Source: an uncultured Candidatus Saccharibacteria bacterium (GTDB lineage: Bacteria > Patescibacteriota > Saccharimonadia > Saccharimonadales > Saccharimonadaceae). Taken from it: a DNA stretch of 58,759 bases. Made by a program: the position numbers and the translations under genes. Numbering within the stretch: the first letter of the stretch is position 1; every line of letters begins with the position of its first letter. Shown here piece by piece: positions 42,552-52,100 of this stretch. Below the pieces are notes generated by a model. That model did no database searches and was not told the DNA's origin. It saw only the letters and a list, made by a program, of their open reading frames with translations. The DNA lies in NCBI GenBank assembly GCA_946408595.1, contig CAMJSX010000004.1, positions 1-58,759 on the forward strand. The letters are read 5' to 3'.

Positions 42552-44318
42552 CTACAAAGTACGTTTTTTAGCTTCACGAGTAAAGAATTTCAAACGATCG
42601 TTTAGTTTAATCTCAAGTTTAGATTTGGTTTTCAAAGCTAGGCCACCAGTTTCGCCAGCCACCAGTTCCTTCACGTCCATTTTTTCCTTCTGGACGGACA
42701 CTACTTCAACTTCGCCAATATACTCTTTATCACGTACTACACGAGCAAGATAAGTCGGCTTCACATCGCCTTTTAACACCTCACCACCTGCAATAATAGA
42801 AGTCTTTTCAGTACGAAAAACACCCAGCACCTTCATTTCACCCTTATCCTCTTCAATTATTTCAGCATCAAGTAAGTTTTCCATCTCGTGTTTGGCATCA
42901 TCAAGTAGCTCATAAATCACCTTATAAGTGCGTACAGGAATATTATCGCGTGCCGCCATCTTGGAAATATTGATTGGCACCGAAACATTAAAACCATAAA
43001 TAACGGTATTTTCACCTGCGGCCATGTAGACATCATTTTCGTTCACGTCGCCCACGCCAGTACTCACAATGTTCAAAGTAATCTCACCGTGAGTATCAAT
43101 CATTTTGAGAGAATCTACTACGGAAGTCACTGAGCCAAGCACATCACCTTTAATGATCACGTTGAAAATCTTCGAATTATCCGCCACGTTCATCATCCGA
43201 AGTAAATCTGAACTAGTCACATTAGCTGAAACTGACTCATTTGCAATCGACTGAGCATTTAGAAGTGCCATTCTACGAGCAGTTTTTTCATCCTTCGCCT
43301 CAATAAAACGATCACCGAAGTTCGGAAGTTCCTTAAAACCAGTCACCGTAACTGGAGTAGATGGCGTAGCCTTCCCCTTTGGTTTACCTTGCCAATCTAA
43401 CATTGTACGAATCTTACCATAAGTTGCCCCTGCGACAATAAACTCGCCAGTCTTTAATTCGCCACCAGTAACTAGGAGATTTACTACAGAGCCCTTCCCT
43501 GTCTCCATATGTGACTCAATCACGAGACCCTCAGCCGGAATATCTACATCGGCTTTAAGCTCTTCTATATCGGCAGTAAGTAGAATCATGTCTAATAATT
43601 GTTCAAGGTTAGTACCTTGCTTAGCCGAAATTGGCACCATCGTAATATCTCCACCCCACTCTTCTGGCTGGAGACCATGGTTAGATAAATCAGCCTTAGT
43701 ACGATCAATATCGGCACCCTCGCGGTCAATCTTATTAATCGCTACGATAATCTTAGCGTTAGCAGACTTAGCAAAGTTAATTGCCTCAACAGTTTGTGGT
43801 TTCACACCATCATCAGCCGCCACCACAATCACCACGATATCCGTTAACATCGCGCCATGTTGGCGAATCGCCGCAAAAGCCTCATGACCAGGAGTATCAA
43901 GAAAAGTAATCAATCTATCATCATGTTTTAGCTGATAAGCCGAAATATGCTGAGTAATACCACCAGCTTCCTTTTCAACGGTCTTCTTATGGAGTAAAGT
44001 ATCAAGAAGCGTAGTTTTACCATGGTCGACGTGACCCATCACCGCCACTACTGGTGGACGAGAAACCGCCTTATCAGATAACTCGCGATGATAATCAGAA
44101 GTCTTAGTAGCAGTGTTCTTCTTCTCTAACTTAACATTCTTAAGACCAAGCTCATCAATAATAATAGAGGCCGTTTCGAAATCCAAGCGCTGATTAATTG
44201 TTGCTACAATGCCATTTTTAAAGAGAGTCCCAATTAATTCGGTCACAGAAAGACCAAGGGCTTTTGAAAGCTCATCTACAGTAATAGAACCGGCGATTAA
44301 TATTGTTTTCTCTTCCAT
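42552..44318 (-). CDS. infB: Translation initiation factor IF-2 (short form)
   Basis: A GTPase that places initiator tRNA on the ribosome. The 588 residues comprise one IF2_N-like module (about 12-60), then the G domain with GHVDHGKTT at 95-103, DTPGHEAF near 138 and NKID, then domains II, III and IV. The long N-terminal region of Escherichia coli IF-2 is absent. A TAAAAT with TGa extension sits seven bases before the ATG, so it is leaderless or nearly so. It shares the neighbourhood with def and fmt. Confidence 0.95.
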   Translation of the reverse strand: MEEKTILIAGSITVDELSKALGLSVTELIGTLFKNGIVATINQRLDFETASIIIDELGLKNVKLEKKNTATKTSDYHRELSDKAVSRPPVVAVMGHVDHGKTTLLDTLLHKKTVEKEAGGITQHISAYQLKHDDRLITFLDTPGHEAFAAIRQHGAMLTDIVVIVVAADDGVKPQTVEAINFAKSANAKIIVAINKIDREGADIDRTKADLSNHGLQPEEWGGDITMVPISAKQGTNLEQLLDMILLTADIEELKADVDIPAEGLVIESHMETGKGSVVNLLVTGGELKTGEFIVAGATYGKIRTMLDWQGKPKGKATPSTPVTVTGFKELPNFGDRFIEAKDEKTARRMALLNAQSIANESVSANVTSSDLLRMMNVADNSKIFNVIIKGDVLGSVTSVVDSLKMIDTHGEITLNIVSTGVGDVNENDVYMAAGENTVIYGFNVSVPINISKMAARDNIPVRTYKVIYELLDDAKHEMENLLDAEIIEEDKGEMKVLGVFRTEKTSIIAGGEVLKGDVKPTYLARVVRDKEYIGEVEVVSVQKEKMDVKELVAGETGGLALKTKSKLEIKLNDRLKFFTREAKKRTL

Positions 44319-44349
44319 TCACATAATTTTATCACAAAATGGAAAAATA

Positions 44350-44358
44350 TGCTATAAT
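44350..44358 (+). promoter_or_regulatory. Extended -10 promoter of tRNA-Asn
   Basis: TGcTATAAT (hexamer 44353-44358) gives +1 near 44365, four bases before the tRNA. Confidence 0.6.
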
Positions 44359-44368
44359 AGAGGTACGT

Positions 44369-44443
44369 TCCCGGGTAGCTCAATGGTGGAGCAAGAAGCT
44401 GTTAACTTCGAGGTTGCTGGTTCGAGCCCAGTCCCGGGAGCCA
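44369..44443 (+). tRNA. tRNA-Asn (anticodon GTT)
   Basis: Acceptor TCCCGGG/CCCGGGA, D stem GCTC/GAGC, anticodon loop CTGTTAA (anticodon GTT) closed by GAAG/CTTC with an A-G mismatch at the fifth pair, T arm CTGG-TTCGAGC-CCAG, discriminator G, encoded CCA. A T-run follows directly. Confidence 0.94.
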
Positions 44444-44453
44444 TTTTTTTATC

Positions 44454-44933
44454 TCAAAAACCTCGGAATAATCCCAGCGATATACCAAGCATAATTAACC
44501 CAGCAATCAAAACGCCAACAGTAACAGATAAAATCGTTTTCTTAAAAGGCAGGTTCAGAATACTCGCCGCTAGCGTCCCGGTCCAAGCTCCAGTACCAGG
44601 CAAAGGGATCGCGACAAAGAGAAGAAGTGCAATGAAAGTGCCGTATTTACCGGCATTTTTTAATAGTTTTTCACCAGCCTTCTCTCCTTTTTTCAGGCAA
44701 AAATCACAAAACTTCTTAAATGCCTGCCATTTAGCCTTACTCCCCCATTCTAGAACTTTACGAGCAAATAGATAAATAAATGGTACCGGCAAAATATTAC
44801 CTATAATCGCTACCACCAGAATTAGCCATTCTGGAAGTCCCAGATTCATTGCCACCGCCACAGGAATCGCTCCACGTAGCTCAATCAATGGTACCATCGA
44901 GATTAGAAAAACGATAAGGATTTTCAGAAACAT
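44454..44933 (-). CDS. Small multidrug export-like membrane protein
   Basis: A 159-residue membrane protein of the PF06695 type (putative small multi-drug export). Features: VPLIELRGAIPVAVAMNLGLP at the N-terminus, GNILPVPFIYLFARKVLEWG, a basic loop (KAKWQAFKKFCDF), and VAIPLPGTGAWTGTLAASIL. The transported substrate is unknown and the family name is historical. A TATAAT lies seven bases before the ATG. Confidence 0.8.
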   Translation of the reverse strand: MFLKILIVFLISMVPLIELRGAIPVAVAMNLGLPEWLILVVAIIGNILPVPFIYLFARKVLEWGSKAKWQAFKKFCDFCLKKGEKAGEKLLKNAGKYGTFIALLLFVAIPLPGTGAWTGTLAASILNLPFKKTILSVTVGVLIAGLIMLGISLGLFRGF

Positions 44934-44995
44934 ATACTATATTATAACATCGATTTTTATACCAGCATGATAAAATAGAGAAAAGAGGAGTTGAT

Positions 44996-46621
44996 ATGTT
45001 AAAAGATAACCGACTTTTGATTGGCAAAACCGCCGAGAAAAAAGAGCTTGCCATCTTACCACAAATGGCAAATCGACACGGCCTAATCACTGGAGCATCT
45101 GGCTCTGGCAAAACCATCACTTTAAAAGTAATGGCCGAGAGTTTTTCAGACGCAGGAGTACCAGTATTCCTAGCGGATGTAAAAGGCGACTTAGCCGGAA
45201 CCGCCGTAGAAGGTGAAGTAAACGAAAGCATCCAAAAAAGATTAGACAAAATTGACGTTAAAGATTTTGAAGCAAAATCATTCCCTGTCAGATTCTGGGA
45301 TCTATATGGTACCGAAGGTCACCCTGTACGTGCGACCGTCGAAGCTGTCGGCCCAGAAGTCCTCTCAATCATGCTTGGTCTTTCTGAAGCGCAGGAAGGC
45401 AACCTCGCTATCGCTTTCGCAGTAGCCAAAGATGAAAATCTAGCCCTCATCGATCTTAAAGATTTAAGATCCGTTCTCCAATATGTCAGCGAAAATAAAG
45501 ATACATACACCACCAAATATGGCAATATCACCTCGCAAAGCATCGGCGTTATTCAAAGATCACTTCTCACTCTAGAAAACCAAGGCGCCGATCATTTCTT
45601 CGGCCAACCAGCACTCGACGTCAGTGATTTCTTCGCCCGCGAAAGTGACGGACGCGGTGTCATCAACATCCTCCACGCCGTTACTCTCTTTGAAAGCCCA
45701 GATATGTATGCAGCCTTCTTGCTCTGGCTCCTCACCACACTCTTCTCTACTTCACCAGAAGTCGGCGATTTAGATAAACCAAAACTTGTCTTCTTCTTTG
45801 ATGAGGCTCATCTTCTCTTTAATGGCATGCCAACCTACCGATTAAAGCGCATCGTCCAAATCGTTAAACTGATTCGCTCTCGTGGTATCGGCCTGTATTT
45901 CATTTCGCAAAGTCCAACCGATATCCCAGATGAAATCTTAGCTCAGCTCGGCAACCGAGTACAACACTCTTTACGTGCTTACACTCCATCTGAACAAAAA
46001 GCAGTTCATGCCGCCGCTCAAGCCTTCCGAGTAAATAAAGCTTTTGATACCGAAAAAGCCATCCTAGAACTCGGCACCGGCGAAGCCTTGATTTCCTTCC
46101 AAGATGAAAAAGGCGCTCCGGAAATTGTCGAACGCGCAACCATTTTACCACCGCAAAGTAGAATGGGCGCCATCGACGGAATTACTAGAAACAAAATCAT
46201 TAACATGAGCCCGCTTTGTGGTAAATACGACGAGGCTATCGATCCAGAATCCGCCGCCGAAATCATCCAGCAAAAAGCCGAAACTAAAGCAGCTGAAGAA
46301 AAAGCTCGTATCGAAGCCGAAGAAGCCGCGAAACAACAACTCGCCGCCGATAAAGCTGCCGAAAAGGCTGCCAATGAACAAGCCAAACTTGCCGAAAAAG
46401 AACGCCTCGCTGCCGAAAAAGCCGCTAAAAAAGCCGAAGCCGACCGTATTAAGGCCGAAGAAAAACGACGCGCTCAAGCCGAAAGAGAAGCCTCAAAAGC
46501 CAAAACCAGTTCTAAAACTAAATCGGGCGCCGACAGATTCCTCGGCAATATCTTAGGTTCTGCCGGAAGTGCCATCGGCCGCAAAATCACCAACAAAATC
46601 TTGAAAGATATCTTTAAATAA
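44996..46621 (+). CDS. HerA/DUF853-like ATPase with coiled-coil tail
   Basis: A 541-residue soluble ATPase of the DUF853 (YjgR) type in the HerA/FtsK superfamily: RLLIGKTAEKKELAILPQMANRHG, Walker A GASGSGKT near 29-36, DVKGDLAGTA near 61, FFDEAHLLFNG near 264, and QSPTDIPDEILAQLGNRVQHSLRAYTP. Residues about 430-510 form an Ala/Glu/Lys-rich coiled coil, followed by a KTKSGADRFLGNILGSAGSAIGRK end like other DUF853 proteins. The in vivo role is unknown. SD GAGGAG precedes the ATG. It shares only the ATPase core with the 22821 gene product. Confidence 0.9.
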   Translation: MLKDNRLLIGKTAEKKELAILPQMANRHGLITGASGSGKTITLKVMAESFSDAGVPVFLADVKGDLAGTAVEGEVNESIQKRLDKIDVKDFEAKSFPVRFWDLYGTEGHPVRATVEAVGPEVLSIMLGLSEAQEGNLAIAFAVAKDENLALIDLKDLRSVLQYVSENKDTYTTKYGNITSQSIGVIQRSLLTLENQGADHFFGQPALDVSDFFARESDGRGVINILHAVTLFESPDMYAAFLLWLLTTLFSTSPEVGDLDKPKLVFFFDEAHLLFNGMPTYRLKRIVQIVKLIRSRGIGLYFISQSPTDIPDEILAQLGNRVQHSLRAYTPSEQKAVHAAAQAFRVNKAFDTEKAILELGTGEALISFQDEKGAPEIVERATILPPQSRMGAIDGITRNKIINMSPLCGKYDEAIDPESAAEIIQQKAETKAAEEKARIEAEEAAKQQLAADKAAEKAANEQAKLAEKERLAAEKAAKKAEADRIKAEEKRRAQAEREASKAKTSSKTKSGADRFLGNILGSAGSAIGRKITNKILKDIFK

Positions 46622-46627
46622 TTATTC

Positions 46628-47341
46628 TTATAGCTGTTTAATTAGTTTTTCTACAGTCTCTTTAAGCTCGCTAGGAGAAATTGCCTCACCATTAATAAAA
46701 AGCGCCGGAGTACCAGAAACATCTATTTTCACCCCAAGGCCATATTCAAAAGCAATCCTTTTTGCAACGTTATCACTATATAAATCTTGATAGAATTTAT
46801 CAGTATCACCTTGGCCATCAGAAGCCTTTTCGAATAGTTCACCAAGATAATCACGTAGTTTACTTCCACTCATATAATACCATTCGGATTGATTCTCGAA
46901 CAAAAGGTCCTTGTACTCTTCCCAATATCCCTGTAATTGTGCAGCCGTAGCAGCAGAAGCGGTAATTACATTATTCCGAAAATAGTTGATTAGATACCCA
47001 CGAAAAACTAGAGCAACCTTTCCATCATAATCTTTTAATATCTTATTGATTACAGTATTGGCCTCAGCGCAATGGCTACAGGCATAGTCGGCATATTCAT
47101 AAATAATAATCGGTGCATTTTCATCGCCCTTCACTTTTTCATCAATATCCCCAGAATTACTACTGGCAGGAATAATCGAATTAGGATCGTATTCATCGAA
47201 ATTAATAGTTTCCGATAGTCTAACAGTATCTTGATAGCTAAAAGAACGTGTCCGATTATGGCTATCTGCAATAATAAAAATTGAAGCTAGGGCGGCAATA
47301 GCTAATATAACACCAAATATAATTCCCAAACGTTTTTTCAT
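46628..47341 (-). CDS. Membrane-anchored DsbA-like thiol oxidoreductase
   Basis: A 237-residue protein with an N-terminal membrane segment (about 5-25) and a DsbA-type thioredoxin domain outside: YADYACSHCAE (active site CSHC at 88-91), helical insert, then VSGTPALFING with the cis-Pro near 213. It probably forms disulfides in exported proteins. The giant surface proteins carry paired Cys in each FISUMP unit and are possible substrates (inference). A TATAAT lies nine bases before the ATG. Confidence 0.88.
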   Translation of the reverse strand: MKKRLGIIFGVILAIAALASIFIIADSHNRTRSFSYQDTVRLSETINFDEYDPNSIIPASSNSGDIDEKVKGDENAPIIIYEYADYACSHCAEANTVINKILKDYDGKVALVFRGYLINYFRNNVITASAATAAQLQGYWEEYKDLLFENQSEWYYMSGSKLRDYLGELFEKASDGQGDTDKFYQDLYSDNVAKRIAFEYGLGVKIDVSGTPALFINGEAISPSELKETVEKLIKQL

Positions 47342-47379
47342 AATATCAACATTATATCATACTGAGTAGCTACTCTGAG

Positions 47380-49101
47380 CTATTTCTTCGATTTTTCTTC
47401 TGCTTCAAGCTTTTTGAATGCTACTTTACCAACAAGGGTTTGTGGAAGCTTATCGCGAAATTCATAAGCGGTCGGAAGAGCATAGACTGGAACGTTTCTC
47501 TCTAGCAGCTCTCTAATCTCTTTTTCAAGACGTTTACTAGGCTTATAACCTGTTTTTAGAACAATGAATGCCTTTGGCACTTGACCTTTATACGGATGGT
47601 CAATACCAATCACCGTAGAAGTCAGCACGGCTTCATGTGAATTGATAATTGATTCAAGATGTGTTGGATAAATATTGTAACCGCTACTAATAATCATCCT
47701 CTTTAAGCGCTGCGCAAAGTAAACTAAACCATCATCGCCTAAACGGCCAAGATCTCCCGTATGTAGCCAAATCTTACCATCCTCATGCAAGCGTAAAGTT
47801 TGGGCAGTTTCGGCATCATCACCTAAATATCCCATCATTACGAGCGGACCGGAAATACAAATCTCGCCTTCTTCACCTACTGGTTGAGCCTTAAAGGTAT
47901 CATTTTTGACGATTTTAAAATCGATATCCGGAAGCGGTGCACCAATAATATTATCGGCAAAAGAATTCTCTGGTGAAAGACAAACCGCACCAGAACCTTC
48001 AGTCAAACCATAACCAACCCGAATTTTAGCGCTAGAACCATGGTCCTTCAAATAGTTATTAACCTTGTCGCGTAAAGTTTGAGTTAGTGCATCGCCACCA
48101 CAAATCACAGCGGTCACCGATTTCAAATCATCTGGTCTTAGTTTAGTATTAACTAAAGCCTCAAACAAAGTTGGCACCCCAACGATGAAATTAGGCTCAT
48201 TTTTCTTGATAATCTCAGCAAATTGTTTATGCGAAAAGGCTGGGATCAAGATACAACCCATGCCCCGACAAAGTGGTGTATGAATACAAACGCCGAGACC
48301 AAAACAATGGAAAAGCGGAAGGATAGACAACACCGTAGCCCCCGGTACAATTTGACGAATCATCGCAGCATCACATATTGATTCGGCATTAATATTAAGA
48401 TTTGAGAGCAACACAGCCTTTGGAGCACCAGTAGTACCACCAGAGTACATAATCACAGCCGGATCTTCCCCGCCCCGCTCTTCGTGATAATTCCCCTGGT
48501 AGAAATATGAATTTGCAATAAAATCTTCCCACAAAACCACCCGGTTGTCATTTTGCGGCAAACGTACTTTTTTAATATGAAGAGCTGTATAGAGCTTTTT
48601 CTTCAAAAATCCGAGGCCATCAGATGGACGCACTACAATAATCCGTTCGAGTTGTGCAGTATCACGAAGACGATATATTTTATCAAAAACCGCATCGATT
48701 ACCAAAACGTACTTAGAATCTGCCACTTTAATGTAGTACTCTAATTCCTTCTCGGAAGATAGTGGGTGCACCATATTACAAACGGCACCGACCATGTTCA
48801 CCGCATAAACCATCGTAATGCCCTCTGGAGTATTCGGCATACAAATAGTTACTCGGTCGCCTTCTTTCACGCCATAATTTTTAAGAGCACGCGCAACCTT
48901 TTCAATTTTTTTCACAAAATTCTTATAGGTTACTTTATGACCATAATATGAATAAGCAACATTGTCAGGCCATTTTTCAGCTGACTGCATTATCATATCA
49001 ACCATTGAACAATCAGGATATTCAATGTTACCTGGGATGTTTTCATCCTCATAAAACTTGAGCCAAGGGCGCTCTTCGAAATCTTTTTTAGCGTATTTCA
49101 C
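47380..49101 (-). CDS. AMP-forming acyl-CoA synthetase-like ligase
   Basis: A 573-residue ANL-superfamily adenylate-forming enzyme: IMYSGGTTGAPKAVLLSN near 218-235, YGLTEGSGAVCLSPE near 352, GEICISGPLVMMGYLGD, WLHTGDLG near 445, and the lysine-bearing PQTLVGKVAFKKL near the end. By overall pattern it is a fatty-acid CoA ligase; the substrate is unproven. CPR cells generally cannot make fatty acids, so it may activate fatty acids taken from a host (inference). The start is GTG at 49101 with AAGGAG seven bases upstream and TGgTATAAT further up. Confidence 0.88.
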   Translation of the reverse strand: MKYAKKDFEERPWLKFYEDENIPGNIEYPDCSMVDMIMQSAEKWPDNVAYSYYGHKVTYKNFVKKIEKVARALKNYGVKEGDRVTICMPNTPEGITMVYAVNMVGAVCNMVHPLSSEKELEYYIKVADSKYVLVIDAVFDKIYRLRDTAQLERIIVVRPSDGLGFLKKKLYTALHIKKVRLPQNDNRVVLWEDFIANSYFYQGNYHEERGGEDPAVIMYSGGTTGAPKAVLLSNLNINAESICDAAMIRQIVPGATVLSILPLFHCFGLGVCIHTPLCRGMGCILIPAFSHKQFAEIIKKNEPNFIVGVPTLFEALVNTKLRPDDLKSVTAVICGGDALTQTLRDKVNNYLKDHGSSAKIRVGYGLTEGSGAVCLSPENSFADNIIGAPLPDIDFKIVKNDTFKAQPVGEEGEICISGPLVMMGYLGDDAETAQTLRLHEDGKIWLHTGDLGRLGDDGLVYFAQRLKRMIISSGYNIYPTHLESIINSHEAVLTSTVIGIDHPYKGQVPKAFIVLKTGYKPSKRLEKEIRELLERNVPVYALPTAYEFRDKLPQTLVGKVAFKKLEAEEKSKK

Positions 49102-49157
49102 AATAACTCCTTACTACGCTAATTATACCACAGAAGCATTAAAAACGTAAGGGTTTA

Positions 49158-52100
49158 TCACATTTTAACGTTAATCAGATACCAAGTTCTGAACCCAACA
49201 CCCCATTCAAGATCATGACTCATATCTGAATCATAAACCTTTCTTACCAACTCTGAAACCTTTGTTTTCTGTTCGTCGTTCAAAGAGCCCCACCAACTTC
49301 TATAGCGATCTCCTGTTGTAGTGCTTAGCTTGGCAGTGTCAGTCAGAATATCAACGCTTTCCTGTCCTATTAACTCCTTGTTAGCTTCAATTTCATTGCG
49401 CATTTCTTGACTAAATTGCTTTAGTTCGCCTCTAGTATGGTCTGAAAATTCCAACTTCTCATTATCATCCTGCGTCTCGCCTTGAGAGGAGCCGCCATTC
49501 GCTTCGGTATTGCCTGCAGCACCACCGGCACCAGCATTATTCTCGCCAGAACCTTCTTGCCCCTGTTCACCAGCATTGTTCTCACCAGAAGCACCACCCT
49601 CAGTCGGCCCATTTGGATTATTAGGAGATTCGCCACCCACGATACTCCCAGCTGGACCGCCTAGACCAGTTCGAGCAGTCTCCGGACCAAATGCTATTCC
49701 AGCTGTAGTAACAGCTGCAGTTTCCGTAACTACACGCGGAACTTCAGTGACTGTAGTTTTAACAAATGAATAGGTCGCTGGATGTTCAATAATTGTCTCA
49801 CTAATTTGCTGCATAGTACCAGTGAATGAATCCGTACCTCGATCAGTGGCCAATGATATAACATGGTGTACACCATCTTCATCAACACCATTGTCTACGA
49901 CAACTTGGAAGAATTTGTATAATTCTTTACCACTTTCACTTACGCCACGAATCGTTTCGCCAGTAGTAGTGGTGAATACACCATTTTCACCCCAGACAAG
50001 TTGACCAGATTCGTTAACTTTAGAAGCAAGTTCGAACTTACTGCCGCCAATATAAAGGATACCTTTAACCTTACCCTCCGCAGCCAATGATTCGTAATTT
50101 AATGTTCTACCGCCCATGGTCGAATTACCGCGCATGCGTGAAATCATAGTACCAGTTCCCCGATCGTAGTGTACGCGAAGCTCATTACCATCAGCACCGG
50201 AAGTTCCATTATTTGCCCAGCCATCAACCTTCACTTTAATTGCAGCAGTCGATTCAGAAGGCTTAACTTCAACCATATCTTTTTTAACTTCTGACCACCC
50301 CGGAGACGTTTCAACCTTCTGATAACCTGCTTTCTCGTAAGCTTCAATTTCTGTTGTTCTATCGCCAGAAATATCTTCTATAGTATCAACATGGTAATCT
50401 TGTACTTTAACTGTTCGAGTTGGATCTCTGAACAACTTCGCTAAGACTGTTTCCTTAGCACCACTTGCATTTTGGGTCTTTAGTATCCCGGCCTTTTCAA
50501 GAATACCTACCTTACCTGGGTCAATTGCCGCCATAACTTCTTGAGACACGACAAATGTAGCAGCACCTATTAGTATCGTCTTTCCAGCTTTCTTTGCTGC
50601 CATATGGGCACGCATCTTCTTAAAATCTTTATCTGATTCATCAACTTTTTCAGAGATTTCTTCATAAACTTGCTTCTTCAAGACCTCAAGTTTCTTCTGG
50701 TCCTCTGCTGATAGTGATTTTTCAGCTTGAATTAATGCTTTATCGAGTGCAAGACGCTCATCACCACGTTTTTCTGCTGAAGAATAAGAAATCAAATCCT
50801 TACTTTCGGCATCAGAAAAGTCTGTACGTACTCTTGCTTCAGCAATTGCGCGCAAGACAGCATCACTGCGACCTTCACCCTCCATTTTCATGGCTGCATC
50901 TAAGTTCGCAGCTAGCTCACTCGCCGGTCTCATGTCATAAAGAGTCCCGCCAATACGTGTTTCATACTTTTCGGTACGCTTACCAACTTGCCTGTCACCA
51001 TCTTCATAACTCATTCCTTCAGCGGCGTCACGCATCATTCGGGCACGATCCTCAGTGATACGATTACGCTCCTTAAGCCCAGAAATAATACCACCAGCCA
51101 AAATACCACCAGCAGCACCAGCTACAGCCCTTACGCCGGTCTGTGTCAAAGCAGAAGCTATGCCACAACCTGCAGCCAACGCCTCAGCTGGAATGAAACG
51201 CCCAAAGAATGAACTTTCAACCTTATTGACCAGTTTATCTACTGCGTCACGATGGGCTTCAGTACGTGCGCCATCACGGGCCTTAGCATTGTAGACTTTA
51301 AATCCGTCCATCACATCATCAATTGCCATACCATGCGAAACTCGCTCGAAAGCTTGCTCGGCAACCTGTTCATAGTTATCAAATACCGCTTCGTCTACTT
51401 GTTGACCTTTATCTCTATGTTCCGCTCTAATACGAGCTAGCTCTTCCCTAAATTCACGCTTACGGTCTTCTGGTGAAATATTTTGAGCAGTTGCAAAATG
51501 AGAAATCGCATCACGTATCTCAGCTGTCACTTCAGCATCAGCCTCAGTCATTTCTTCGCCAGCTTTCTTATGGATGAATTGTTCGCTATCTTCTACAACG
51601 CTCAATACGAAACGTTCAATAGCCCCATCTTTACGTCTTCGCATCAAATCATTAAGGCTGAATTCTTCGCCGTCAATCTTTACCGAACGCTCGCCCTCCA
51701 TAAACTCACGGGTGTACTTTTGTTCATAATACTTTTTGAACAACGTCCCCTTCCACATTCTCTTAATAGCCCCTTTAAGGCCCTTGGCGCCAGCAACTTC
51801 ATCATTAAGATTACGTTCAGCAAGATCATGAGCCAAATCTTTTTTGTCAAGTGTGAAATCAGCATTGACAGCTACTAACGGTTTCTTCTCCGGCTCTGGT
51901 TCACCCAGCTTTCTATCAATTTCCTCGATTCTTTCATCTATCTTCTTTCTCTCTTCTATCAGTCTAGCTCTGGCTTTTTCTTTTTCCTTTTGCCGAGCAC
52001 GCTCTAACTCTTTCTGTTTTTCAGCTTCCTTATCTTTATCCTGTTCCTTATCTTTGTCCTTGAATTTACGATTCAACAAATCTTCCAGATTCTTTTTGTG

